Below are positions 21,884 to 31,019 of a stretch of 64,000 nt of DNA, in pieces (position 1 is the stretch's first letter; every line of letters starts with the position of its first letter). The notes beneath the pieces were generated by a model. The model saw only the letters and a program-made list of their open reading frames with translations, did no database searches and was not told where the DNA came from. A program made the translations under genes and the position numbers. The stretch is from contig JAPQWV010000005.1 in NCBI GenBank assembly GCA_027422505.1, positions 9,119,501 through 9,183,500 on the forward strand, written 5' to 3'. This stretch comes from Craterostigma plantagineum (taxonomy: Eukaryota > Streptophyta > Magnoliopsida > Lamiales > Linderniaceae).

Positions 21884-22125
21884 GGCCTTGACTTACCTAC
21901 CAAAGTGGGTATAACCCAACTCCTATTAAAAAATTAACATGTTTAATTTTTATTTTGTCAAACACGTATGTGATGTTTTAACATAGTGGGGTAGGGTGTA
22001 ATGTAACTTTTATTTAGTGAAACACGTTTGTGGTGTTTTAACATAGTGGGGTAAAATGTAATGTGACACATGTCATTTTCTGAGCGGAGTTGGGTTATAC
22101 CCAATTGGGTAGGAAAGACAAAACC
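21884..22125. mobile_element. Mutator-type MITE in the JAZ upstream region, 242 bases
   Basis: The inverted termini are about 40 bases; the inner part GGGTATAACCCAACTCC is perfect. An exact 9-base duplication attttagat flanks it (21875-21883 and 22126-22134). Inside, a unit of about 59 bases containing GTGATGTTTTAACATAGTGG occurs twice (near 21963 and 22022, with gtatgtgatg / gtttgtggtg differences). It lies about 410-650 bases upstream of the JAZ start codon. Confidence 0.9.
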
Positions 22126-22150
22126 ATTTTAGATTTGAAGGTGAAAGAAA

Positions 22151-22156
22151 CACGTG
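22151..22156. promoter_or_regulatory. Second CACGTG upstream of the JAZ gene, beyond the MITE
   Basis: CACGTG in the context AACACGTGTT, about 680 bases before the JAZ start codon and just outside the MITE. It could be a second MYC site pushed away by the insertion; it may equally be a chance match. Confidence 0.35.
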
Positions 22157-23356
22157 TTTATATGTGTTGAAAGCAAAGCACAAAGACAATACCGGCGAAC
22201 TTAGGAGTTAGATTTTAATAACTCGCAATTGGTAACAACAATTTACCCTTTTTTTTCTCTTATATTGATCAATAAATCATACAAATCTTTAAAACTGTTT
22301 GTTCACATGCTCTTTCATGACCCTTATTTTATTCTTCCCCACATGATCATATAACGATAAGTTGGCAAAGAAATAAAAAAAACTCGGAACCAAAATTTTA
22401 AAAATCATAACCAATATGGATGGAGCAGCTGACCGGGGGGGCTGCCCCCAAAGTCCACTAAAATCCACCATTTGCCGGGCCGGGCCGGGCCGCCAAAATG
22501 GATGACCTACGAAATGGAGGCCTGCTCATCCCCAATTGTGAGTAAAATGAAAGTCTAAACAATTATCTATCGGAGAACACCTTAGAATAATTGCTCGTCC
22601 ATTTTGCTATCAGTTTTGTTGAATCATTTATAATATGTTCCTTTAATTTTTAATTTACTGTAATTATATCTATATTATTTTAAATTTATCTTCTTTTAAA
22701 ATTTAATTAGAATATCATATATTCTATATCAACTTTTTAAATATAAGTTATATTTATCCATTAGGGAACGTGCAATGGATGTGCTTAATATACTATTTTT
22801 TAATGTGTTAAAATATCTATATTAAGGCTCGGGTCGTCAATTTTTACTAGTCACAGCTGCACACCCCGATGCGTGTGCAACCTACATATCAAAATTTTAG
22901 CAACAAAATCATAATATTATATAAAAGGTAATGCTGCAAAAACGATGAGCAAAATGCTCGTTCAATCCCATATTCAATTTTTAGTGTATTATATGGCAGT
23001 TTTAGTGGTAAAATATGACAGTTTCCCGGCAGTTCTTATATGTAGTGTAGTGGGGAGTTATTGATACACCAAATAACTGACAATTTGGCTAGAAATTTTG
23101 GTGTAATTGATACACCAAATTGTAGAAAATTGGCAGTTTTTAAATGGTCCTCACCATTAATAAATAGTATAGATTTTATAGGATAACTACCTTTATACCC
23201 GTCAGTTAGTTTCAATTTTTATTTAAATTAATATTCTCTCATCCCCACTTAAATACAATAAATATATATTTCTCAATTTATTTATAAACAATATATAATT
23301 TGTTAAAAACAATAACCCGCGATATTTGTATTAGTTGCACACATTAAGTGTGAAGG
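22157..23356. other. No gene recognised
   Basis: AT-rich non-coding sequence. A local GC-rich patch with GCCGGGCCGGGCCGGGCC lies near 22475. No termini or TSDs that would define a transposon were found. Confidence 0.4.
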
Positions 23357-23364
23357 TTGACTAG

Positions 23365-24104
23365 TAGAGCTGTCAAAATGGGCCGAGCCCGTCGGGTTGG
23401 CCCGCCCCGCCATGAAAAATAGGCGAGGTGGGTTGCTCAATTCCTGGCCCGTTTAAAGTGGGCCAAAACGGGCCAGCCCGTTTGGGCCGCGGGTTGAGGT
23501 GGGTCGGGGCGGGCTGGCCCGCCAGTAAATATATTACTCCCTCCGTCCCAAACGGTTATGGACATTTGGGGTATGGCACGGTTTTTAAGAAATTGAATAT
23601 TTTAATAATATAGTACAATTAAAAGGTGAAAAAGTGTATATTTTGACACGTCTTTTAAGAATATATAATAGTATGGTAGTTTTTTGCTATAAAAGGAAAT
23701 GTCCAAAATGGTTTGGGACGCCCGATATAGTAAAATGTCCAAAACGGTTTGGGACGGAGGTAGTATATTTATTTATTATGTATATATATTATATACATTT
23801 TTGTATGCTAAATATTAATAAATAATATTTATTAGTAATTAATTATAATTGATTTAGCTATCGACTTATATAATTCAGTGGATTTCTGTTGATTACCATC
23901 CATTATTAATAAAACTGTTATTCGCAAAAAAAAAACACAATTTTTTTTTAAAAAATAAAGAGTTAGCGGGTTGGCCCGCTAGCCCGCCAACCCGCTGTGA
24001 GGCGGATAGGGCTACTAGTTTAGTAGCTCGTTATGTTGGCGGGCTGGCCCGCCCCGATGGCGGGTAAAGGCGGGGCGGGGTGGGCCGAACCGTTGACAGC
24101 TCTA
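23365..24104. mobile_element. hAT-type element with GGCCCG-rich ends, hosting a Stowaway MITE
   Basis: Begins TAGAGCTGTCAAAA and ends TTGACAGCTCTA, inverted termini of about 12 bases, with an exact 8-base duplication ttgactag (23357-23364 and 24105-24112). Subterminal GGGCCG / CGGCCC and GGCGGGCTGGCCCGCC motifs are dense at both sides. The 740 bases include a 227-base Stowaway insertion, so the original was about 511 bases. No coding capacity. Confidence 0.92.
23537..23763. mobile_element. Stowaway (Tc1/mariner) MITE nested in the hAT element
   Basis: Begins CTCCCTCCGTCCCAAACGG and ends CCGTTTGGGACGGAGG in inverted form with a few mismatches (right end GTTTGGGACGGAGGTAG), flanked by TA on both sides (23535-23536, 23764-23765). 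CTCCCTCCGTCCC and a TA duplication are the hallmarks of Stowaway MITEs. GGACATTT / AAATGTCC extends the stem inward. Confidence 0.93.
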
Positions 24105-24112
24105 TTGACTAG

Positions 24113-24434
24113 TTTCAATTGCTGGAGTACCTCATTAAATTATTATGTATACTCTTATATAAAGAGCCTAGGGGGATAAAAACTGTAAATTGGTTTGTAA
24201 AAATTGATAAATCAATTTTTTTCTCTTTAATTACTAAAACCTACGAAATTGATATGGGGCTATCCCAATCAACAATTTATAAGTGGCTCGGGAAATTTAT
24301 ATAACGGTAGATTTCGTATTACAAAGTTTTGGGACGTGCATAAGGTGCTTATGGTAAGGAAACTGAAAGGGACGTGTTCGGGACGCGAAAGGGACATAAC
24401 AGAAAGTGGAAGGTAAGGATATTTTGCAGGTCCG
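24113..24434. other. No gene recognised
   Basis: Non-coding sequence between the hAT element and the duplicated block that follows. Confidence 0.4.
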
Positions 24435-24925
24435 CGAGCGGTGCGGGCCCATTTTTGCATGTGATATGATGTAAACGGGGCATAATAAAGACGTAAAAAG
24501 AGAGCCGGGAGATTACGTGGTTCGTATTCTTTAGAATCCTACGTCCACAGGGCGCATTTAACGTTTCTTTATCGCCTTTGGAGATTACACACTCACAACT
24601 CTCTTGTTCTCTCACAAGAACATGTAAAAAAGAATAACATTGAAGTATTTTTGCAGCTGAGAGGTTTTTCGTGTGTGGAGAAGTGTTAGAATGAGAATGC
24701 GTTGTGAAAATGACCAAGTCCTCCCTTTATAAGAGCTCCCGATGGCCCTCGAATTCATTAGTGGAGCTCCCAATGACCAAGTGTTAGAATGAGAATGCCG
24801 TGTGTGGAGAAGTGTTAGAATGAGAATGCCTTGTGAAAATGACCAAGTCCTCCCTTTATAGGAGCTCCCAATGGCCCTCGGATGTAAACGGTGCGGGCCC
24901 ATTTTTGCATGTGATATGATGTCAC
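24435..24925. repeat. Duplicated block, probably from a decayed LTR
   Basis: The phrase GTGCGGGCCCATTTTTGCAT occurs at 24441 and again near 24892, each followed by GTGATATGATGT. Between them, GTGTTAGAATGAGAATGC and TGACCAAGTCCTCCCTTTAT are themselves duplicated (near 24685 and 24812), about 125 bases apart. The segment near 24510 (GAGATTACGTGGTTCG with CCTACGTCCAC) resembles transcribed parts of plant LTRs. No TG...CA borders were found. Confidence 0.5.
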
Positions 24926-26390
24926 TTGCTCTTTACTTCTGCCATTTATGGAGCGGAGAAAGCATATGCTATTGAGGAGGTTTTGAAGATCCCAGGTTGA
25001 CCCCTTTACGGCAATCAAGAGGGAGTTTGCTCCCTCCAAATGATTAGAGAGGGGAATCAAGGAGTTGTCTCTTTATTCGTTGGGATGAAAGATAAAGGAC
25101 GCAATCACGGGTCTTGATCGGGAAAAGAGCTTGGGTGGGGGCCTCCCTTCCTCTATGGATCATTTAGCGAGGAAATAGGCTAGTTTAGTCGATTGGTGCT
25201 CCCTGATGATTGAAAAGGTCATTCTACGGGGATATGCTCTGGAGAATGAGGCACAACTGGCTTATCACTTCCTCATCTCTTTAGGCCATCGCAGCTCCCT
25301 ACCTCCTTATTGTCCTGCTGCCAATTTCTTTTATTCCGCCGGTGGTGAGGTGGATGGTTGTCCAAGGTGCTTTTAGATCACTGTTGATTCCTCGATCCGC
25401 CATTTGGAGGAGATTGATCGCGCCTTGAAGAGCCCGTTAAGGCGAATTTGACGGCCGAAAAATTGGAGATGGCGAGGAGACTTAAAAGCGAGGATCGAGG
25501 CCGGATAAAGCATATTGGAATAGTAAAACACAATGTTCTTGGATCGACAGGCGTAGGATCTGAGGAACTCGAGGCGGAGCTAGCCTACCATCTTCTCGAG
25601 GTAATTTCTCGACTTGATTTCTCTTGGTCGTCTTCTCTGGTTTGTCTTTTCGGAATGTTCATTTCTTTTTAGGTGATAAATTACGTGGTCCTTCGGCCAT
25701 CCGCTATCTCTGAATCGGAGACGGCTAATCGATCTCTCTGAGATCGGTACGGCCAAATTCACCAATTTATCGGCCGCTAAGGAGGAGGAGACTTGAAGCG
25801 AGGTTCGAAGTTGGGATGAAAAGGCTGGAGAATGAGAATGCTGAGTCCGTAGATCATCGTGAGAAGGAGCTGTGGAGCTTCATTAAAAAAGAGAAGTATG
25901 AGAGCGTCACACTCATGGAGCATCATGAGAGGAGCTGCAGAGCTCCTTTGCCGAGAAAGTGAGGAATGGGACGCCGTCATGGTGAAGGAGAATGTAGCTT
26001 CCCAGTTGGAGGGCGTGAAGGCTGAAACTACGTGCCTTTGCCAACAGCGCCTTCCGTTCGTGGCTGCTGGGTGAGGGACCTGATCGAAGATTGTTGTCAA
26101 GCGTACTTGAAAGATCTTCTTTCCCTAAAAGACATCGTGCCATTGATGCATTACTACTTCATTGGTGGCCACAACGCGTGTGTGGCAGGATCTGAGACCA
26201 TGGCCGCACTTTTAGGGACTACCCACTTCAGTGAGGTCCCCAGGTCCCTGAGAGTCCTCACTTCTGGCTTCTCGCTGTTGAGAAGCACGTAGAGGTCCTG
26301 ACCTATGCTGATATCTCTGATCTCCAAGACGTCATTTCTAGCTCCTCAGGGAACTCTGTTCCTGATATTTCTTAAGTGCTTTTGGTGCTG
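24926..26390 (+). pseudogene. Decayed coding region of unknown (probably transposon) origin
   Basis: Short open pieces in changing frames have coding-like composition: RDLIEDCCQAYLKDLLSL near 26075-26130, preceded by a charged, coiled-coil-like part (25860-26040), and ending in VISSSSGNSVPDIS then a stop (about 26375). A possible intron runs from GTAATTTCTCG (25599) to TTTCTTTTTAG (25671). The charged part followed by a compact tail is reminiscent of gag-like proteins of plant gypsy elements, but I recognise no specific family. Broken by many stops. Confidence 0.35.
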
Positions 26391-26489
26391 TAACGAATCT
26401 CTTTATATTTTTGTCTTCTTTATTTTTGGACATACTGTCGAAATATCCATCGTCCTTAGGACCCCTAAGTTTCCTTAGGGACATCATCA

Positions 26490-27050
26490 ACTTACCCTGA
26501 TTATAGCGCCTTCTTCGTATTTCGTAAACTATGTACGAAATACCCAGGCCCTTGGTTGCAAGGACCGTCGTCCTTGTCCTCCGGTGTCATTTTTGCCCTG
26601 GTTATAGCGCCAGCTTAGCGAGTTCAGTATTTGGATAAACACTTAGGTCTATGAATTTTGAAACCCCGGGGATCCCCTTAATCTATTTACCCTGGTTATA
26701 GTGCCAGCTTCGCTTTAGCTACCATTCACGTCACATGCTTACTGAGAGCCTTTGATGTCCTGTACACCGCAGTCCGTCAGCGGCGGTATCTTGTACACCG
26801 TTATGGGCATCATGACGTTGCAGATTTATTATCTTTGATGTCGGGTACGCCGCGGGCTCGTCAGCCTTTGGTATCACACGTCGCAGACTATCGGTGTTTG
26901 ATGTCGGGTACACCTTAGGTCCGTCGACCTTGGCATCGATTTTATTATATGGTGCACCTTTTATTATATAATAACATATTTATATTTCGGCAAGGAGGTA
27001 TTTCCTTGGGACATCATTAGCTTATCCTAGTTATAGCGCCACCTTCATTA
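26490..27050. repeat. Dispersed short direct repeats (TTATAGCGCCA family)
   Basis: CTGGTTATAGCGCCAGCTT-like copies occur at about 26494, 26597, 26690 and 27025. The first and last share a longer, roughly 40-base surround with TTTCCTT(A/G)GGGACATCAT. A second motif, TTTGATGTCGGGTACACC, occurs three times (26751, 26833, 26899), each followed by a (G)TCCGTC phrase. The pattern suggests an old minisatellite-like part of a retroelement. Confidence 0.55.
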
Positions 27051-27284
27051 CATCATAGAGCTGGGTTCAGCCGGTTTGGAGGTCCCCTATAACGGACTTC
27101 GCATGCTAGCGAGGAGCTCGGCATGAAGATCTCAAACACATAGATCGTATCTTCATTTCCTGCACGGAGTTGGTCTTTGTAAATCCCAGTGGTTTTCCAC
27201 CAAGGAGTTGAGCTTTAAGGATCAACGTGGAGCTTGGCTCTTAAATACCAAATATAGGAGCTCGGGTCTTCATGGAGCTAGGCT

Positions 27285-27560
27285 TTTTAAGCCTTCTGCC
27301 AGCGCGAGCTGGACCTTTAGGTCTTCTGCCAGCACGGAGCTGGGCTTTTAGGTCCCGAAGGCGGAGCTCCGGGTCTTCTTGCCAGCGCGGAGCTGGGCTT
27401 TAGGTCCCTAATGCGGAGCTTCGGGTCTTCTTGCCAGCGCGGAGCTGGATTTTCAAATTCCCGTGGATCTTCATATGCCAGCGCGGAGGTGGACTTTGAC
27501 CTCCTGCGGATCTTTGTACGCCGACGCGGAACTGAGGTCTTACTTCGATCTAGCGCGTGT
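27285..27560. repeat. Minisatellite-like repeats with GCCAGCGCGGAGCTGG core
   Basis: About six copies of a 40-55 base unit with TGCCAGCGCGGAGCTGGGCT followed by TTTAGGTC and often GGGTCTTC (near 27298, 27327, 27375, 27430, 27478, and a degraded one near 27518). Open frames on both strands here are by-products of the repeat. It adjoins a Tat-type gag relic and may be part of the same element. Confidence 0.6.
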
Positions 27561-27900
27561 CTTCCTAGCACGCTTGGAATCTTCTCCACTAGGGCCTCCC
27601 ACTATAATGAGCATACAGGCCTTAAGTGGTGGTGAAGCTCTTTTGTTTGGAGGTGGTCGAGATGGTCTTCCCTCGTTCGAGGGACCTACAGATTTTGCTC
27701 TGGGATCTAGAATGGGACCTCGGACAAACGCCTTTAAGGCAACTGCCTGGATGAGCCTCTCTATTTCATCCTTCTAGCAATTGTTAGTATGGTGCCCATA
27801 TTTATTATGATAACGACAATATAAAGTAAAATGAGGTTTAGAAGGCCCTGAAGTTCTGGTCGCGGGCCTTCTCATCGCCGGATGCCTCCGCGCTAAGGTC
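27540..27900 (-). pseudogene. Ty3-gypsy (Tat-type) gag/protease fragment
   Basis: On the minus strand from 27900: an Arg/Pro-rich stretch, then YCRYHNKYGHHTNNC, the C-x2-H...H...C zinc motif placed like that of Tat-lineage gag, then a TAG stop, then KDEIERLIQA and LKAFVRG. Further on, MLIIVGGPSGEDSKRARK matches the conserved gag-protease junction of this lineage. The chromovirus LTR starting at 27907 cuts it off at its upstream end. It is a dead fragment. Confidence 0.75.
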
Positions 27901-27906
27901 ATGATC

Positions 27907-28460
27907 TGTAGCGCCCCGTTTCCTATTTCCTTTTTACGCATCTATACAATATTCATATAAAATTTTTCGCGATTTCAATAACCATTTCCTTTAACAAAAA
28001 CGGGTGCGTACATCCGATCTAGTTCCTTTCACAATAATGTACATATATGTACCTATCATACGGGTTACAAAATGCAACAGTCTAATTCATTTCTATTTTA
28101 TATGCTAACGATGAACAGAGGGGAGCATGAGGAGAGCGTAGCCGACTAACCTTGAATCCATGTTTTGTATGATGATGCGTTCGACGCAGCCTGCTAATTA
28201 CCTACAATAACTTTGAAGACAACTATTCAGAGTATGATCGCAACATGTGAACTAATAACAAATAGCAATAAAATAAACAGTAGTCCATTCATTCCTGTCA
28301 ATATCATAACCATGTCATCATAAAATTTCGTGCATATAACTGTCGTTCATAAGATCCGTAGATGACATGTCATTCTATCTGTCCATTTATTTTGATACTT
28401 CCGTTATAGACTAACTAGACTGTAGTGTACGCCCAGTCGGCGCCGATGCATGGGACTCTG
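27907..28460 (-). repeat. Chromovirus LTR copy A, left part
   Basis: Starts TGTAGCGCCCCGTTTCC and matches the LTR at 54945 over its whole length, for example at ACAATAATGTACATATATGT and GTACGCCCAGTCGGCGCC. It stops at 28460, where the complete Tekay element is inserted, and resumes at 38284. Its orientation, inferred from copy B, is minus. There is no polypurine tract or internal coding sequence at its known edge, so it is a solo LTR or a truncated element. Confidence 0.85.
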
Positions 28461-30966
28461 TGTAACGACCCGACTTCCTAGATACGTATTTTGGCGGATT
28501 TTTTTTTTCGCAGCGTAAGCAGCGGAAAGCCCATTTAATTATAAACTTTTAAAACATTATAATACAAATACGTTCAATGTTTAAATCCATAAGTCCAACC
28601 CAAACACATTATTTATTGGGCCGAAGCCAAGAAGTCCAAATCCAAATTTAAAAACACGAAACATAAACTCATTCCACAGGTCGCGTCTCATGTACTGCAC
28701 CGCCCTCAAAAGTCCGTGGAGTCACCGCCATCAGCCGCCTTACCTACACACGTAAACCCTGAGCTTTTGCCCAGTAGATGAAAATATGCATGAATGCAAA
28801 TGCTCTCACATCCCAAACCTGACACCTCACCAATGCACTCTCGACAACTTTCGAGCATACGCTCGTTCCTACAACAACTCTCAACTCCTAAAACAGGGCC
28901 CTAGGCTAGACTCGGAATCCACGCATAAATGACATATAATACCATGATAGTACGGCCCCATCTCGGTCTCAACCGTAACTATAACAATGACATGTGGTAA
29001 CGGCCCCATCTCGGTCTCAACCGCAAGCGCTTCATCGAGTCGTAGCCTGACAACTAACATCGATCACTTTACCCCGCTCATCAACACTATACAGTGCTAC
29101 CGTAACCCCGCACGGTTATAACTCCCCTCGAAATACATGTATGCAAATGAAATGCAACTAAAATGCAACATATCACAACGCAACATATAAATTGCAATGT
29201 ATCGGACCGATGTATTAGCTCGGCCCGATCTAAAAAAAATCCTCATACACTAAAATAATTCGGGCCCGAAACCTACGTTCCGATTTGATCGGCCCGAAAC
29301 CTTAACCACCAAACTCTCCCCCGAATTTATACTAAAAGTTCCAAGATTTAAATATTTTTTTTAAGACCCTATTTTCACAATTGGTTCATAATTTTTTAAA
29401 AAATATATTTTAAAACACTAACGCTCGAGTTTCAAAATATCTCATAAATTCCTTATTTATATATATATATATATATATATATTTCAAACATGTATTTAGA
29501 ATCCCCATGAATTTTAAAATTTAGTTTAGTCCCAAAAGATTTCAGAATTTTCAAATCTGCCCCAAATTCCAAAATTTTCAGTTTAGTCCAGAAAATTTTC
29601 AGAATTTTCAGAACTGCCCAAAGTTTCAGAATTTTGAGTTTAGTCCCGAAAATTTCTGAATTTTCAGATCTGCCCCAAGTTTTATAATTTTCAGTTTAGT
29701 CCAAAATGATTTCGAAAATTTATAGTTAACTCCAACCAAAATATTTAATATTCATTTAACCCCTCAGAATTTCAGAAAATTTCACAAAGGTCCCAATCGA
29801 CTAAAAAATATTTATTTAACACTTCGGAATTTCTGAATATTTGTCCAAGGCCCCAATCGACTTTAAAAATATTTATTTAACTCCTCGGAAATTCTGAAAA
29901 TTGTTTCACGGCCCCAATCGACTTTAGAAATATTTATTTAACTCCTCGGAAATTTTGAAAATTACATAGAGGCCCGTAGTCGGGATTTAATTGTTTATTT
30001 GACACCATATCTTTCGAAAATTACACAATCACACCAATCGATAGAATATTTATTTTAGATTCTTAAATTTTAAAAAAACCCTAGAAAACCCTAATTTGCA
30101 CTAATACTCAAATTCTCCAAATCTAATCAAATTCACCCTTAAAATTTCTATTCTACTTTTCTAACCCTAATGTATTTTATCTCCCTAAACCTCTCAATTT
30201 TGTAGAGATGGCCGAAATCACACGTAAATCATATATCAAAAAGATCATACAAATAAATTATTAGCATATAAACGTGAACAATTCAAAAGATCAAGTATCA
30301 CGTAAAAATTCACAACTCCTATTTTGTTTACGTATGTAGGTGATCTTCACCTACCTTAATCCGTAAAGAGCTACGTAACGGGTTGTGTCGTGTGATCCCG
30401 ACCCGAGAGCTTCGATCCCGTGCTTTCGGAGAGTTTTCTTCTCCTCCTCCTTTTCCTTTCCTTCCTTTTCTCTTCTTTTTCTTCTCTCCCTCTCTCTCTC
30501 GGCCTCTTCCCCTTCTTTCTTTCCTTTCTTTTTTTTTTCTTTCTTTCTCTTTCTTCTCTTCCTTCTCTCGGCCACCCTCCCCTTCTCTTTTCAACTCTCT
30601 CTTATTTATTTATTTTGCTCCATGTGTATTAGTTGTTGTAGAGTACTTGTTTATTTCAAAGAGACCCTACCTCACATGCATGGAGGAAACATTGAACATG
30701 CCATGTGGGTTCTTAGTCATCATGAAAGAATCTTTCTACCCACCTCAATTATTTTCGTTCTCTCCCTCTTTTTATTTTTATTTTTATTTTATTTTATTTT
30801 TATAGATTTGGGCTTTACTTTATCATTTTCAGCCCATTTAAAAATTTGGGCCGAATTGTAAATTCTTGGCCCAATTCAAAAAGAAATTTGATCTTGTTCG
30901 AAAATAAAGTTTGTAATTTCGAAAATTATTGAAATAATCCCGTATTAAATTTTTACGGGTATTACA
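28461..30966 (-). repeat. 3' LTR of the complete Tekay element
   Basis: 2,506 bases. It contains two copies of CGGCCCCATCTCGGTCTCAA (28953, 29001), a TA microsatellite near 29457, a series of AT-rich units ending in TTTAGTCC / ATTTATTTAACTCCTCGG (29510-30000), and a long CT tract (30435-30590). Leucine/phenylalanine-rich or lysine/glutamate-rich open frames across the CT tract are artefacts. Confidence 0.95.
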
Positions 30967-30980
30967 TCCTTCCCCCCTTA
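30967..30980 (-). other. Polypurine tract of the Tekay element
   Basis: On the minus strand TAAGGGGGGAAGGA directly precedes the 3' LTR, the expected place for the plus-strand primer of reverse transcription. Confidence 0.9.
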
Positions 30981-31019
30981 CAAGAATTTCGTCCCCGAAA
31001 TTACAGTACGGAAAATAAC

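Noticed and set aside
22427..22500. GC-rich patch as a transposon end
   Set aside because: GGGCCGGGCCGGGCC has no inverted partner or TSD nearby; probably a fragment.
26490..27560. A CRISPR-like array
   Set aside because: Repeats are degenerate, irregularly spaced and in a plant transposon context; no cas genes.
30383..30861. Leu/Phe/Ser-rich and Lys/Glu/Arg-rich open frames (also at 37636-38173)
   Set aside because: They are translations of the CT-rich tract inside the two LTRs of the Tekay element; the two copies occur because the LTR is duplicated.
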